From Lentzea terrae (GTDB lineage Bacteria; Actinomycetota; Actinomycetes; Mycobacteriales; Pseudonocardiaceae), in contig NZ_QFWW01000037.1 of assembly GCF_003265345.1 (NCBI RefSeq), positions 37,534-101,533 on the forward strand: 64,000 nucleotides of DNA. Reading direction: 5' to 3'. Numbering within the stretch: the first letter of the stretch is position 1; every line of letters begins with the position of its first letter. The translations under genes and the position numbers were made by a program. Below are positions 19,467 to 29,640 of this stretch, one piece after another. The notes beneath the pieces were generated by a model that was not told the origin of the DNA, did no database searches, and saw nothing but the letters and a program-made list of their open reading frames with translations.

Positions 19467-20348
19467 TCAGGACCCCGCGAGCGCGCTGCCGGCGGGCAGG
19501 TAGTCCGCGCTGGTCCTGCCCCTCAAGCCGTCCCGCAGGCCGTGCCACATCGCGCGCAGCCGGGCGCCGCGCGGCTTCTCGTACAGAGCCGTCAGCAGCA
19601 CCCAGCGCGCCATGATGAGCACGGACGCCAGGCACCACACCGGTGACTGACGCAGGTTCTCCTTCACCAGCAGCACGCCGTTGCGGATCACCCAGTACAG
19701 CCGCCACCTCGGGTGGTGGGAGACCCGGACGTGCCCGATCAGGAACCGGTGCTCGCGGACGTCGCCGAGCGAGTGCGGCAGCTTGATCCGCTTGTCCTGC
19801 ACGATCCGCATCCCGGTGCGCCGCAGCTTCAGGCAGAAGTCCTGGTCGACGCAGTCCACGAAGAAGTCCTCGCGGAACCCGCCCACCTGGTCGAGCAGCG
19901 AGCGCCGCACCACCATGCCGGAGGTGATGACGGCGTCCCGGTCGGCGACCTCGGACCGCAGCACCGTGCGCGGGTCGATGTAGGACTGGCGCACGGCGTC
20001 CCAGGGAGCCGGAGCCGCGGCACCGATGGTCGGGTCGGCCAGGTACGCGGCCAGCTGGCCGACCATTTCCCCGGACAGCACCGAGTCCTGGTCGAGCAGC
20101 AGCACCGCGTCGGATCCGGGGGCCATCTCGCGCATGCCCAGGTTGAGCGCGCCCGCGAGACCGAGGTTGCCCTCCGGGCGGAGCACCCGGACCCCTTCCG
20201 GCAGCTCGCCGCTGAGCAGTTCCGCACCGCCAGGGGTGTTGTCCACCACCAGCACCTCGACGCAGGACGCCCGTGCGGCCTCGACGACGGCCAGCAGCCG
20301 CTCGTCCGGGTGGTAGGCCGTCGCGATCGCCGTGATCTTGTCGGTCAT
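19467..20348 (-). CDS. Rhamnosyltransferase-like family-2 glycosyltransferase (paralogue A)
   Basis: 293-residue GT-A enzyme of the RfbF/WbbL-like rhamnosyltransferase group. It shows AIATAYHPDERLLAVVE, VVDNTPGG, LLLDQDSVLSGEM, TSGMVVRRSLLD and REDFFVDCVDQDFCLKLRR. It shares this whole pattern with the two genes at 21866-23655, so the three are paralogues. Its ATG overlaps the stop of the flippase gene by 4 nt. Confidence 0.85.
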   Translation of the reverse strand: MTDKITAIATAYHPDERLLAVVEAARASCVEVLVVDNTPGGAELLSGELPEGVRVLRPEGNLGLAGALNLGMREMAPGSDAVLLLDQDSVLSGEMVGQLAAYLADPTIGAAAPAPWDAVRQSYIDPRTVLRSEVADRDAVITSGMVVRRSLLDQVGGFREDFFVDCVDQDFCLKLRRTGMRIVQDKRIKLPHSLGDVREHRFLIGHVRVSHHPRWRLYWVIRNGVLLVKENLRQSPVWCLASVLIMARWVLLTALYEKPRGARLRAMWHGLRDGLRGRTSADYLPAGSALAGS

Positions 20349-21694
20349 CGGGTGGTTCGCTCCCTGGGTTCGGCGAGCGCCGGCGCCGACGCGTCGTCCG
20401 GGGGTGGCTGGTTGTGGCCCGTCGCCCGCAGCAGGACGACGGCCATGACGATCATGAGGGTCGCCGGGCCCACCGACGTGGCGAGCACCGCGGCGAGGAT
20501 CGGGTCGACCGGCAGCACGAACGTCACCGTCATGGCCGCCGCGCCCGTCAGGAACGCGACCAGCACCATCCGGTGCTTGCCGAGGGCGATCAGCGCGGGC
20601 TGCGTGACGTTCGCCGCCATGAGGAAGACGGTGCCGATGCCGAGCGCGGCCAAGGTCGCGTTGGACAGGCTCGCGGTCTCGGGGGCGACGAGGGCGAGCA
20701 TCCACGGCCCCGCGGTGGCCAGCAGCACGATGCCGAGCAGGCCCAGCACCACGCACAGCACGACGGTGCGAACGGTCTGCGCACGCACCCCCCTCCGGTC
20801 ACCACGGGCCGCGGTCGCGGTCAGTCGCGGCAGGAGCGTGGTCTGGAGCGGGACGAACGCGAGCATCGGCAACCGGGTCACGGTGAGGGCCCCGGCGATC
20901 GCCGTCGCGAGCGCGGCCTCCACCTTGGCGCCGACCACCACCGCAGGCAGGTTGACCACCGCCTGGTAGGTGAGACTGGCGACGACCAGCAGGAACAAGC
21001 CGCTGGAGAGGCCGAGCCACGTCCGGCCCGTGCCTTCGGTCGCTGGCGCGGTCGGCGGCACCCGGCGCACGGCGGCAGCGGCGGCGCCGGTCCGCCACAG
21101 CACTCCGACGCCGAGCAGCGCGGCGAAGGCCTGGCCGAGGACGAAGGCCAGCCCGAACAGCCACGGGGAGTCGGCCCCGAGCAGCCACAGCGCGACCAAC
21201 GGCACCACCCGCGCCAAGCCCTCGACGGCGAGCGTCGCCGCGTACAGGCCGAATCGCTCACTGCCGGCGAGAGCGCCGCGGACCGCAGAGGCACAGCACG
21301 TGGCGAGCACGCCCACGACCAGCAGGGCGAGCAGCTCCCAGTGCCCGCGCAGCGCTTCACCGACCAGCACCGGGGACAGCACGACGATCAGAGCGGAGAT
21401 CAGCCCGAAGAGCACCAGGGCCTGCCGGGCCACCAGGCGGGCGGCCTGCCAGGCAGGACGGCCGAGCGCGCGTTCGCTGCTCACCGTGCGGGACATCTCC
21501 TGCTCGACGCCGGAGAACGCGCCGAGCGCGATGGTGTTGACCAAGAAGTAGAGGCTTGCCAGCGCGGCGGCGCCGGAGTCGTCCACGCCAGAGCGCGTGA
21601 TCAGGGGGATGAACGCGAAACCCGAGAGAACGACCATCCCTAGTCCGAGGCCCATCAACGCCATCGGACTGCGCAGGAAACGCAGGAGGTTCAT
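20345..21694 (-). CDS. MOP-superfamily polysaccharide flippase-like protein
   Basis: 449 residues with about 12-14 hydrophobic segments spread evenly, typical of Wzx/MATE-type lipid-linked oligosaccharide flippases. The N-terminus has FIPLITRSGVDDSG and GAFSGVEQEMSRTVS; the C-terminus is a short hydrophilic tail rich in Pro and Asp. It is translationally coupled to rhamnosyltransferase-like paralogue A, suggesting the pair build and flip one wall glycan unit. Confidence 0.8.
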   Translation of the reverse strand: MNLLRFLRSPMALMGLGLGMVVLSGFAFIPLITRSGVDDSGAAALASLYFLVNTIALGAFSGVEQEMSRTVSSERALGRPAWQAARLVARQALVLFGLISALIVVLSPVLVGEALRGHWELLALLVVGVLATCCASAVRGALAGSERFGLYAATLAVEGLARVVPLVALWLLGADSPWLFGLAFVLGQAFAALLGVGVLWRTGAAAAAVRRVPPTAPATEGTGRTWLGLSSGLFLLVVASLTYQAVVNLPAVVVGAKVEAALATAIAGALTVTRLPMLAFVPLQTTLLPRLTATAARGDRRGVRAQTVRTVVLCVVLGLLGIVLLATAGPWMLALVAPETASLSNATLAALGIGTVFLMAANVTQPALIALGKHRMVLVAFLTGAAAMTVTFVLPVDPILAAVLATSVGPATLMIVMAVVLLRATGHNQPPPDDASAPALAEPRERTTR

Positions 21695-21865
21695 GCACCA
21701 AGGCCTATCGATCTTCGGGTGGTGGCCGACTGGCCGATTCGAGCCTAACGGACGCCGTCAGTGGCTCCTGCTCGCCTCTGTAGACTCGGCCACTCACGTG
21801 CGACGACCGTCTCTCGCGCCACCTCGTTCGCACCGTGTCGTCGATTTCGAGGAGCCTCAATACCG

Positions 21866-22777
21866 ATGACCGAACCAGTCATCACGGCTGTCGTCACCGC
21901 GTACCACCCGGACGACCGGCTCTCGGCGGTGATCGACGCAGCACTTGTGACCTGCGCAGACGTCATCGTGGTCGACAACACGCCGATCGCGGAGACGTCG
22001 TCGGCCGAGAAGCTGGCCGACGACCGGGTCCGCGTGCTCCGGTCGGGCCGCAACGGCGGTCTCGCGGGGGCCCTCAACGACGCGGTCCGCGCGCTGCTGC
22101 CGGAGACCGAGGCGGTCCTCGTGCTCGACCAGGACTCCGTGCTCCCGGACGGGCTGGTGGCCGCGCTCGCGGCGCACCTCGCCGACCCCACCATCGGCGT
22201 CATCGCCCCGACCCCGGTCGACGCGGCGGACGGCACCACGTACGAGCGCTTCTCCCCCACCGGCACCGGGCTGGTGGACCAGGACACCGTCATCACGTCC
22301 GGCATGATCGTCCGGCGCGCGGTCCTGGACGCGGCTGGCCCGTTCCGCGACGAGTTCTTCGTCGACTGGGTCGACAACGACTTCTGCCTCAGGCTGCGCA
22401 GGGCCGGCGTGCGGATCGTGCAGGACATGGCGACCCGGCTGCCGCACTCGATCGGCGACCGGCGTGAGCACCGGGTCCTCGGTCGCACGATCAAGGTGCT
22501 GCGCTACTCGCCGTGGCGGCATTACTGGATCACCCGCAACGGGCTCGTCATGATCCGCGAGCACCTCACCCGCAACCCGCGCTGGTCGCTGATGGCCTTC
22601 CTCTACATCGGACGGCAGGCGCTGACCACCGCCGTGTTCGAGCCGGCACGGGCCAAGAACGTCAAGGCGATCCTCTGCGGCGTCCGCGACGCCGCGCTGA
22701 ACCGCGTGACGCACACCTATCTGCCCGCGGGCGCGGACTACCGGTCCGGTGTGGACCGCTCGGAGGTCGGGCTGTGA
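21866..22777 (+). CDS. Rhamnosyltransferase-like family-2 glycosyltransferase (paralogue B)
   Basis: 303-residue GT-A enzyme with AVVTAYHPDDRLSAVID, VVDNTPIAETSSAEKL, LVLDQDSVLPDGL, TSGMIVRRAVLD and RDEFFVDWVDNDFCLRLRR. The FVDWVD...CLR block is the hallmark of rhamnosyltransferases. The ATG at 21866 follows GAGGAG. It overlaps paralogue C by 4 nt and diverges from the flippase. Confidence 0.87.
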   Translation: MTEPVITAVVTAYHPDDRLSAVIDAALVTCADVIVVDNTPIAETSSAEKLADDRVRVLRSGRNGGLAGALNDAVRALLPETEAVLVLDQDSVLPDGLVAALAAHLADPTIGVIAPTPVDAADGTTYERFSPTGTGLVDQDTVITSGMIVRRAVLDAAGPFRDEFFVDWVDNDFCLRLRRAGVRIVQDMATRLPHSIGDRREHRVLGRTIKVLRYSPWRHYWITRNGLVMIREHLTRNPRWSLMAFLYIGRQALTTAVFEPARAKNVKAILCGVRDAALNRVTHTYLPAGADYRSGVDRSEVGL

Positions 22778-23655
22778 AGTTCACCGCTCTCGTCACGGCG
22801 TACCACCCGGACGACCGGCTCGCGGCCGTGGTCGAGTCCGCACTGCGGACCTGCTCCGGGGTGATCGTCTCGGACAACACCCCGGCGACGGCGACGTCGT
22901 CCGCCGAGAAGCTCGACGACCCGAGGGTCACCGTGCTGCGCAACGGCAGCAACCTCGGCCTGGCCGCGGCGCTGAACTCGGCGGTCGACGAGCTGCCTGC
23001 CGACACGGACGTCGTGCTGTTCCTGGACCAGGACTCGGTGCTGCCCCCCGACCTCGTGCCGGCGCTCGCCGCCCACTTCGCCGACGCGTCGGTGGGCGTG
23101 GTCGGGCCGACGCCGTGGGACGCCACCCACGGCGAGGCCTACGAGAAGGCCGCGCAGGCGGGCCAGGGGCTCATCGACCGGCACGGCGTGATGACCTCGG
23201 GGATGCTGGTCCGGCGCGACGTCCTGACCGCGGTGGGCCGGTTCCGCGAGGACTTCTTCGTCGACTGGGTCGACTTCGACTTCTGCCTGCGGGCGCGCGA
23301 CCACGGCTTCCGCGTCGTGCAGGACACCGCGGTCCTGTTGCCGCACTCGCTGGGCGACCGGCGCGAGCACAAGATCGGTCCACTGCGGACGCACGTGCTG
23401 CACTACCCGGCCTGGCGGCTCTACTGGGTCGCGCGCAACAGCACGATCCTGGCCCGCGAGCGCCGCACCAAGGACCGGAACTGGGCGCTGGGCGCCGTCC
23501 TCTACCTGGCGCGCTGGACGTTCAACACCGTGGTGTTCGAGGAGAAGCGCAAGACCCACGTGCCTGCGCTGCTCGCGGGGTTCCGCGACGGGCTGTCCGG
23601 GCGCGCCCGGCAGAAGTACGTGCCGGACGGCGCCCAGTACTCGGCCGCGCGCTGA
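22774..23655 (+). CDS. Rhamnosyltransferase-like family-2 glycosyltransferase (paralogue C)
   Basis: 293-residue close paralogue of B: ALVTAYHPDDRLAAVVE, NTPATATSSAEKL, LFLDQDSVLPPDL, TSGMLVRRDVLT and REDFFVDWVDFDFCLRARD. The GTG start overlaps the stop of B (GTGA). The pair probably arose by tandem duplication and could add successive residues. Its stop abuts the convergent galE-like gene with no gap. Confidence 0.87.
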   Translation: MKFTALVTAYHPDDRLAAVVESALRTCSGVIVSDNTPATATSSAEKLDDPRVTVLRNGSNLGLAAALNSAVDELPADTDVVLFLDQDSVLPPDLVPALAAHFADASVGVVGPTPWDATHGEAYEKAAQAGQGLIDRHGVMTSGMLVRRDVLTAVGRFREDFFVDWVDFDFCLRARDHGFRVVQDTAVLLPHSLGDRREHKIGPLRTHVLHYPAWRLYWVARNSTILARERRTKDRNWALGAVLYLARWTFNTVVFEEKRKTHVPALLAGFRDGLSGRARQKYVPDGAQYSAAR

Positions 23656-24606
<951 letters not shown>

Positions 24607-24613
24607 CTATCGG

Positions 24614-25417
24614 TTAGAACCACCGTTCGAGGACCATCGCGACGCCGTCCTCGGCGTTCGGGCCCGTGACCTCGTCCGCCGCCGCCTTCGCGACCTCGTG
24701 CCCGTTGGCCATCGCCACGCCGTGGCCGGCCCAGGTCAGCATCTCCACGTCGTTCGGCATGTCCCCGAACGCGATCACGTGCTCGCGCTCGACGCCGAAC
24801 CGTTCCGCGACGTCGGCGAGCCCGGACGCCTTCGTGACGCCGTGCACCGAGATCTCGATCAGGCCGTGGTCCGTGGAGTAGGTGAGGTCGACCTCGCCGT
24901 GCAGCACCTCGTTGATCGCGGACGCCATCTCGGCGCTGGTCAGGTTGCGGTGCCGGGCCAGCAGCTTCGTCGCGGGGAAGCCGAGCGTCTCCGCGCGGGT
25001 CAGGCCGCTGTGCGGGCCCTCCGGCCACGGGTGGGTGTAGCTGAGCTCGGCGACGAACGTTCTGTCGTCCTTCGGCGTGCCGACGAGCTCGACCGCGTAC
25101 GTGCAGTCGTCCAGCACGCTGTCGATGGCGTCGACGATGTCGTGCAGCTGCATCGGGCTGAGTGTGCGCGCCCAGACGATCTCGTCGCGGCCGATGTCGT
25201 AGAGCACCGCACCGTTCGCGCACACGGCGAGCCCGTCGAGACCGGCCTCCTCGGCGATGCGCGGGATCCAGCGCGGCGGCCTGCCGGTGGCCAGCACGAA
25301 CGGCACACCTGCGGCGAGCACGCGCGCGACCACCTGTGCGGTGCGTGCGCTCACGTTCTCCTGAGGGGTGAGCAGGGTTCCATCGACGTCGGAGGCGACC
25401 AGGCGCGGCTGTTCCAC
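24614..25417 (-). CDS. Cof-type HAD-IIB phosphatase
   Basis: 267-residue HAD hydrolase with motif I DVDGTLLTP, motif II ATGRPP, and motifs III/IV in the KASGLADVAE and AFGDMPNDVEML regions. A large C2-type cap lies between. It probably dephosphorylates small sugar or cofactor phosphates. The GTG at 25417 is chosen because AAGAGG lies about 12 nt upstream; an upstream TTG at 25438 lacks any signal. Rv3813c is the comparable mycobacterial neighbour of the galactan genes. Confidence 0.88.
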   Translation of the reverse strand: MEQPRLVASDVDGTLLTPQENVSARTAQVVARVLAAGVPFVLATGRPPRWIPRIAEEAGLDGLAVCANGAVLYDIGRDEIVWARTLSPMQLHDIVDAIDSVLDDCTYAVELVGTPKDDRTFVAELSYTHPWPEGPHSGLTRAETLGFPATKLLARHRNLTSAEMASAINEVLHGEVDLTYSTDHGLIEISVHGVTKASGLADVAERFGVEREHVIAFGDMPNDVEMLTWAGHGVAMANGHEVAKAAADEVTGPNAEDGVAMVLERWF

Positions 25418-25488
25418 ACCGTCATCTTGCCTCTTCAACTACCCAGTCCAAGTTCGTAGGGAGCTGAACAGCTGGTTACCGTACGTAC

Positions 25489-26370
25489 GTGCGCGTAGGA
25501 ATCGTGATTCTCCCCGAACACCGATGGTGGATCGCCGAACCCAAGTGGCGCGCGGCCGAGGAGTACGGGTTCCACCACGCGTGGACCTACGACCACCTCG
25601 GCTGGCGCTCGCTGGTCGACGGTCCGTGGTTCGGCGCGGTCCCCACCCTGACCGCGGCCGCGCTCGTCACCTCGCGCATCAGGCTCGGGACGTTCGTGGC
25701 GAGCCCGAACTTCCGCCACCCGGTGCCGTTCGCGCGGGAGCTGCTGACCATCGACGACGTGTCCGACGGACGCTTCACGCTCGGCGTCGGCGCAGGTGGG
25801 GACGGGTACGACACGGTCGTGCAGGGCGCGAAGCCGTTGCTGCCGCGCGACCGGACGGCCCGGTTCGGCGAGTTCGTCGAGCTGCTCGACCGGCTGCTCG
25901 TGCAGGACCGCACGACGTGGCACGGCGAGTTCTACTCGGCGGAGGAGGCCCGCAGCGCACCCGGTTGCGTGCAGCGGCCGCGGGTGCCGTTCGTGGTCGC
26001 GGCGAACGGCCCGAAGGCGATGGCCGTGGCGGCCAGGTTCGGCCAGGGCTGGGTCACCACCGGACCGCCCACCGAGGACCACGAGGCGTGGTGGCAGGGC
26101 GTCGCGCAGCTGTCCGAGCAGTTCACTGAGACGTTGGCCACGCAGGGCCGGACGTCGCGGGTGAACCGGTACCTGAACCTCGATTCGGCACCGGTGTACT
26201 CGCTGTCGAGCGTCGAGTGCTTCGTCGACGCCGTGGGCAGGGCGGCCGAGCTGGGCTTCACCGACGTGGTGGCGCACTGGCCCCGGCACGACGGCGTCTA
26301 CCTGGGCAGCGAGCAGGTCGTGGAGGAGATCGCCGCCGACGTGCTGCCCACGCTCGACCGGCACCTGTAA
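25489..26370 (+). CDS. LLM-class (F420-type) oxidoreductase
   Basis: 293-residue TIM-barrel flavin/F420-dependent oxidoreductase. It shows the strand VGIVILPEH, YGFHHAWTYDHL, RIRLGTFVASPNFRHP and SDGRFTLGVGAGGDGYD, typical of luciferase-like monooxygenase relatives, and FVVAANGPKAM near the cofactor site. The substrate is unknown. The GTG start has TACCGT 6 nt upstream, consistent with leaderless expression. Confidence 0.88.
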   Translation: MRVGIVILPEHRWWIAEPKWRAAEEYGFHHAWTYDHLGWRSLVDGPWFGAVPTLTAAALVTSRIRLGTFVASPNFRHPVPFARELLTIDDVSDGRFTLGVGAGGDGYDTVVQGAKPLLPRDRTARFGEFVELLDRLLVQDRTTWHGEFYSAEEARSAPGCVQRPRVPFVVAANGPKAMAVAARFGQGWVTTGPPTEDHEAWWQGVAQLSEQFTETLATQGRTSRVNRYLNLDSAPVYSLSSVECFVDAVGRAAELGFTDVVAHWPRHDGVYLGSEQVVEEIAADVLPTLDRHL

Positions 26371-26402
26371 CGAAGCGACGCCGAAAACTAGATTTCGTCA
26401 CT

Positions 26403-27563
26403 GTGCGCACTGTTGTGGTGATCGGTGGCGGAATCGTGGGGCTCGCGGTGGCGGCTGAGCTGGCCTCGCGCGGTGACCGCGTCACGGTGCTGGAGAAGGA
26501 GTCGCGCTGGGGCGCGCACCAGACCGGTCACAACTCGAACGTCGTGCACGCGGGGCTGTACTACAAGCCCGGTTCGTTGAAGGCCCGGATGTCCGTGGCG
26601 GGCAACGCGTCGATGGTCGCGTTCGCGCAGGAGCACGGGGTTCCGGTCGAAGTGTGCGGCAAGCTCGTGGTCGCTACTTCTGCCGATGAGCTGCCACGGC
26701 TGCATGCGTTGGCCTCGCGCGCCGAGGCGAACGGGGTGCCAGCGAAGCTGATCTCTTCGGAAGAAGCTTTGGAGTACGAGCCCGAGGTGGCCTGTGTGGC
26801 CGCGTTGCGGGTGGAGAGCACCGGGATCATCGACTACTCCGCTGTTTGCGCTGCTCTGGTGCGCTTGCTCGACGGGCACGACCTGCGGCTGCGGTCACCT
26901 GCGCTGGCGATCCGGACGGTGGGTTCACGTGTCGAGGTCGCTACGCCGCAGGGGGTGGTGCGCGGCGACGTGCTGGTCAACTGCGCGGGGCTGCAGAGCG
27001 ACCGGATCGCGCGGCTGGCCGGGCTCACGCCTGCCGCCCGGATCGTGCCGTTCCGCGGGGAGTACTACGAGCTGCGGCGCACCTCGTTGGTGCGCGGGCT
27101 GATCTACCCGGTGCCGGACCCGACGCTGCCGTTCCTCGGCGTGCACCTCACCCGGATGCTCGACGGGTCGGTGCACTGCGGGCCGAACGCCGTGCTGGCG
27201 TTGCGGCGCGAGGGGTACCGGTGGCGCGACGTGTCGTTCTCGGATGTTCTGGATGTTGCCCGGTTCCCCGGCACGTGGCGGCTGGCGCGGAAGTTCGCGC
27301 GCACCGGAGCGGACGAGGTGCTGCGCTCGTTGTCGCGACGGCGGTTCGCTGCGTCGCTGGCGCGGCTGGTGCCCGCTGTGCAGGAGTCCGACCTGGTGCG
27401 GGCGGAGAGCGGTGTGCGCGCTCAGGCCATGCTGCCGGACGGGTCGCTGGTCGACGACTTCCTCATCGAGTCGGCTCCCCGTCAGGTGCACGTCCTGAAC
27501 GCGCCTTCACCTGCGGCGACGAGCGCGCTGGAGATCGCGCGCCACATCGCCTCGCTCACTTGA
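26403..27563 (+). CDS. lhgO: L-2-hydroxyglutarate oxidase-like FAD enzyme
   Basis: 386-residue DAO-family flavoprotein. The N-terminus carries VVVIGGGIVGLAVAAELASR, then SRWGAHQTGHNSNVVHAG, GLYYKPGSLKA and the substrate-side IPYP-like GLIYPVPDPTLPFLGVHLT. This is the LhgO pattern (oxidation of L-2-hydroxyglutarate to 2-oxoglutarate, electrons to quinone). The GTG start follows TAGATT by 8 nt. It converges with serS. Confidence 0.87.
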   Translation: MRTVVVIGGGIVGLAVAAELASRGDRVTVLEKESRWGAHQTGHNSNVVHAGLYYKPGSLKARMSVAGNASMVAFAQEHGVPVEVCGKLVVATSADELPRLHALASRAEANGVPAKLISSEEALEYEPEVACVAALRVESTGIIDYSAVCAALVRLLDGHDLRLRSPALAIRTVGSRVEVATPQGVVRGDVLVNCAGLQSDRIARLAGLTPAARIVPFRGEYYELRRTSLVRGLIYPVPDPTLPFLGVHLTRMLDGSVHCGPNAVLALRREGYRWRDVSFSDVLDVARFPGTWRLARKFARTGADEVLRSLSRRRFAASLARLVPAVQESDLVRAESGVRAQAMLPDGSLVDDFLIESAPRQVHVLNAPSPAATSALEIARHIASLT

Positions 27564-27573
27564 GCCCCTGCAG

Positions 27574-28821
27574 TTATTTGAGAACGGTGAGGCCACCCAT
27601 GAACGGCCGCATGGCCTCCGGGACCGTGACGGAGCCGTCCGCGTTCTGGTGGTTCTCCAGAATCGCGACGATCCACCGCGTGGTCGCCAGCGTGCCGTTC
27701 AGCGTGGCGGCGATCTGCGACTTGCCGTTCTCGTCCCGGTAGCGCACGTTCAGCCGGCGCGCCTGGAACGTGGTGCAGTTCGACGTCGAGGTCAGCTCGC
27801 GGTACTTCTGCTGCGTCGGCACCCACGCCTCGCAGTCGAACTTGCGGTGCGCCGACATGCCGAGGTCGCCCGTGGCCGTGTCGATGACGCGGTACGGCAC
27901 CTCGATCTTGGCGAGCATCTCCTCTTCCCACGCGAGCAGCCGGGCGTGCTCGGCCTCGGCGTCCTCCGGCTTCACGTAGGAGAACATCTCGACCTTGTTG
28001 AACTGGTGCACGCGGATGATGCCGCGGGTGTCCTTGCCGTACGACCCGGCCTCGCGCCGGTAGCACGACGACCAGCCCGCGTACCGGCGCTCGCCGTCGA
28101 GGATCTCGTCCGCGTGGTAGCCCGCGAGCGGCACCTCCGACGTGCCGACGAGGTACAGGTCGTCGTTCGGCAGGTGGTAGATCTCGCTCGAGTGCGCACC
28201 GAGGAACCCGGTGCCCGCCATGATCTCCGGCCGCACCAGCGTCGGCGTGATCATGAGCTGAAAGCCGTTGGCCGTCGCCTGCTGCGCCGCCATGTTGAGC
28301 AGCGCGAGCTCGAGCTGCGCGCCGACGCCCTTGAGGAAGTAGAACCGGCTGCCACCGACCTTGGCGCCGCGCTCCATGTCGATCGCGCCGAGCCTGGTGC
28401 CCAGGTCGAGGTGGTCGAGCGGCTCGAAGTCGAACCCACGCGGCTCGCCGACCGTCTTGACGACCACGAAGTCGTCCTCGCCGCCGACCGGTGCGTCCGG
28501 GTGCACCAGGTTCGGGATCTTGGCGAGGAGCTCGTTGACCTCCGCGGCGGTGGCGTTCTGCTCGGCCTCGGCGGCCTTCACCTCGGCGGCCAGGTCCTTC
28601 GCCTTGACGAGCAGGGCGGTCTTCTCGTCGCCCTTGGCCTTGCCGACCTCCTTGCCGAGCACCTTCTGCTCGGCGCGCAGGGTGTCCGCACGGGAGATGG
28701 CGGTCCGCCGGCGCTCGTCAGCGGACAGCAGGGAGTCGACGACGCCCTCGTCCTCGCCGCGGGCGCGCTGCGAAGCGCGCACGATCTCCGGGTTCTCGCG
28801 CAACACCTTGAGGTCAATCAC
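27574..28821 (-). CDS. serS: Seryl-tRNA synthetase
   Basis: 415-residue class II synthetase. An N-terminal coiled-coil arm (about residues 25-110, e.g. [20 protein letters not shown]) binds tRNA-Ser. The catalytic core has motif 2 in [22 protein letters not shown] and motif 3 in the [15 protein letters not shown] region. It is full length and single copy in the window. The GTG start has TACCCT 7 nt upstream. It is divergent from a small membrane-protein pair, as Rv3834c is from Rv3835. Confidence 0.97.
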   Translation of the reverse strand: MIDLKVLRENPEIVRASQRARGEDEGVVDSLLSADERRRTAISRADTLRAEQKVLGKEVGKAKGDEKTALLVKAKDLAAEVKAAEAEQNATAAEVNELLAKIPNLVHPDAPVGGEDDFVVVKTVGEPRGFDFEPLDHLDLGTRLGAIDMERGAKVGGSRFYFLKGVGAQLELALLNMAAQQATANGFQLMITPTLVRPEIMAGTGFLGAHSSEIYHLPNDDLYLVGTSEVPLAGYHADEILDGERRYAGWSSCYRREAGSYGKDTRGIIRVHQFNKVEMFSYVKPEDAEAEHARLLAWEEEMLAKIEVPYRVIDTATGDLGMSAHRKFDCEAWVPTQQKYRELTSTSNCTTFQARRLNVRYRDENGKSQIAATLNGTLATTRWIVAILENHQNADGSVTVPEAMRPFMGGLTVLK

Positions 28822-28877
28822 CCTTTAAAGGGTAGACCTGCGGTTCATCCGATTTTGACCGGGGAGTGAGGTGCGCG

Positions 28878-29351
28878 GTGCAGGACGACTTCCTGCCGGA
28901 GCAGGAGCAGCCGGAGCAGCGCAGGAGGAGGTACAGACCGGAGCAGATCGCGTTCGGGATGATCTTCTTCGGCGTTCTGCTGCTGCTCCTCGCCGGCAGC
29001 CACGTGCCGACGATGCTCAGGCTCATCTCCAACGAGGCCGTGCCGGGCACCTACGTCGTCGGCGAATCGATCACCTGTACCAAGGGTTCCAGCGCCTGTT
29101 TCAGCGGCAACGGCAGGTTCGTCAGCGATGACGGCACGGTCGTCCACGCTGATGTCCTCCTGCAGGGGATCCCGAAGCCGGTGCGGGCCGGGGATCGCGT
29201 CCGCGCGATCGACGTCGGCGAGCCGGGAGAGGTGTTCGTCCACGACGGCAGGACCAGCTGGCCGTACGGGTGGCCGATCGGGCTCGGCGTGGTCGGGTCG
29301 CTGCTGGCCGGCTTCGGGTCGTGGCGGCTGTGGCGCTGGTGGAAGAGCTGA
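28878..29351 (+). CDS. Membrane protein with extracytoplasmic beta domain, DUF3592-like layout
   Basis: About 157 residues: an acidic/basic N-terminus, a membrane helix (GMIFFGVLLLLLAGSHVP), a beta-rich domain of about 70 residues with two cysteines (TCTKGSSACF), and a second helix near the C-terminus. The layout resembles DUF3592 proteins, but the match is weak. The GTG at 28878 is preferred because GGGGAG lies upstream; a GTG at 28866 would overlap that site. It forms an operon with the next small gene. Confidence 0.65.
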   Translation: MQDDFLPEQEQPEQRRRRYRPEQIAFGMIFFGVLLLLLAGSHVPTMLRLISNEAVPGTYVVGESITCTKGSSACFSGNGRFVSDDGTVVHADVLLQGIPKPVRAGDRVRAIDVGEPGEVFVHDGRTSWPYGWPIGLGVVGSLLAGFGSWRLWRWWKS

Positions 29352-29364
29352 CGGGAGGAGTGCG

Positions 29365-29640
29365 GTGCTGGAGCACTGGTTCCAGAATCGGGTGGTCGCG
29401 TGGGCGGGGATCGCCGTCGGCAGCCCGCTGCTGATCTTCTCCGGACCTGCGCTCTGGAGTTCGCTGTCAGACGGCGACGACGGGAAGGGCTGGCACAACG
29501 CGTGGCCGGTCTGGGGCTGTCTGACGGGTCTGCTCCTGCTCGGGCTGGGGCTGCAGCACTTCTGGGAGAACCGCAAGCCGCGCAACGCGAAAGGACCCGG
29601 CACCACCGAGGCGCCGGGTCCCTTCGAGACAACTGACTAG
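29365..29640 (+). CDS. Small two-helix membrane protein
   Basis: 91 residues with two hydrophobic segments (about 10-30 and 50-68) and a charged tail. The GTG at 29365 follows GGGAGGAG at ideal spacing, 13 nt after the previous stop. The last codons encode a terminator-like hairpin. Function is not recognised; membrane location and coupling to the preceding gene suggest a two-component envelope protein. Confidence 0.65.
   Translation: MLEHWFQNRVVAWAGIAVGSPLLIFSGPALWSSLSDGDDGKGWHNAWPVWGCLTGLLLLGLGLQHFWENRKPRNAKGPGTTEAPGPFETTD
29591..29624 (+). terminator. Terminator hairpin inside the end of a coding region
   Basis: GGACCCGGC at 29593-29601 pairs with GCCGGGTCC at 29613-29621, framed by AA before and CTT after. 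It lies in the last 15 codons of the small membrane-protein gene and would block read-through into the convergent DUF350 gene. Confidence 0.6.
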
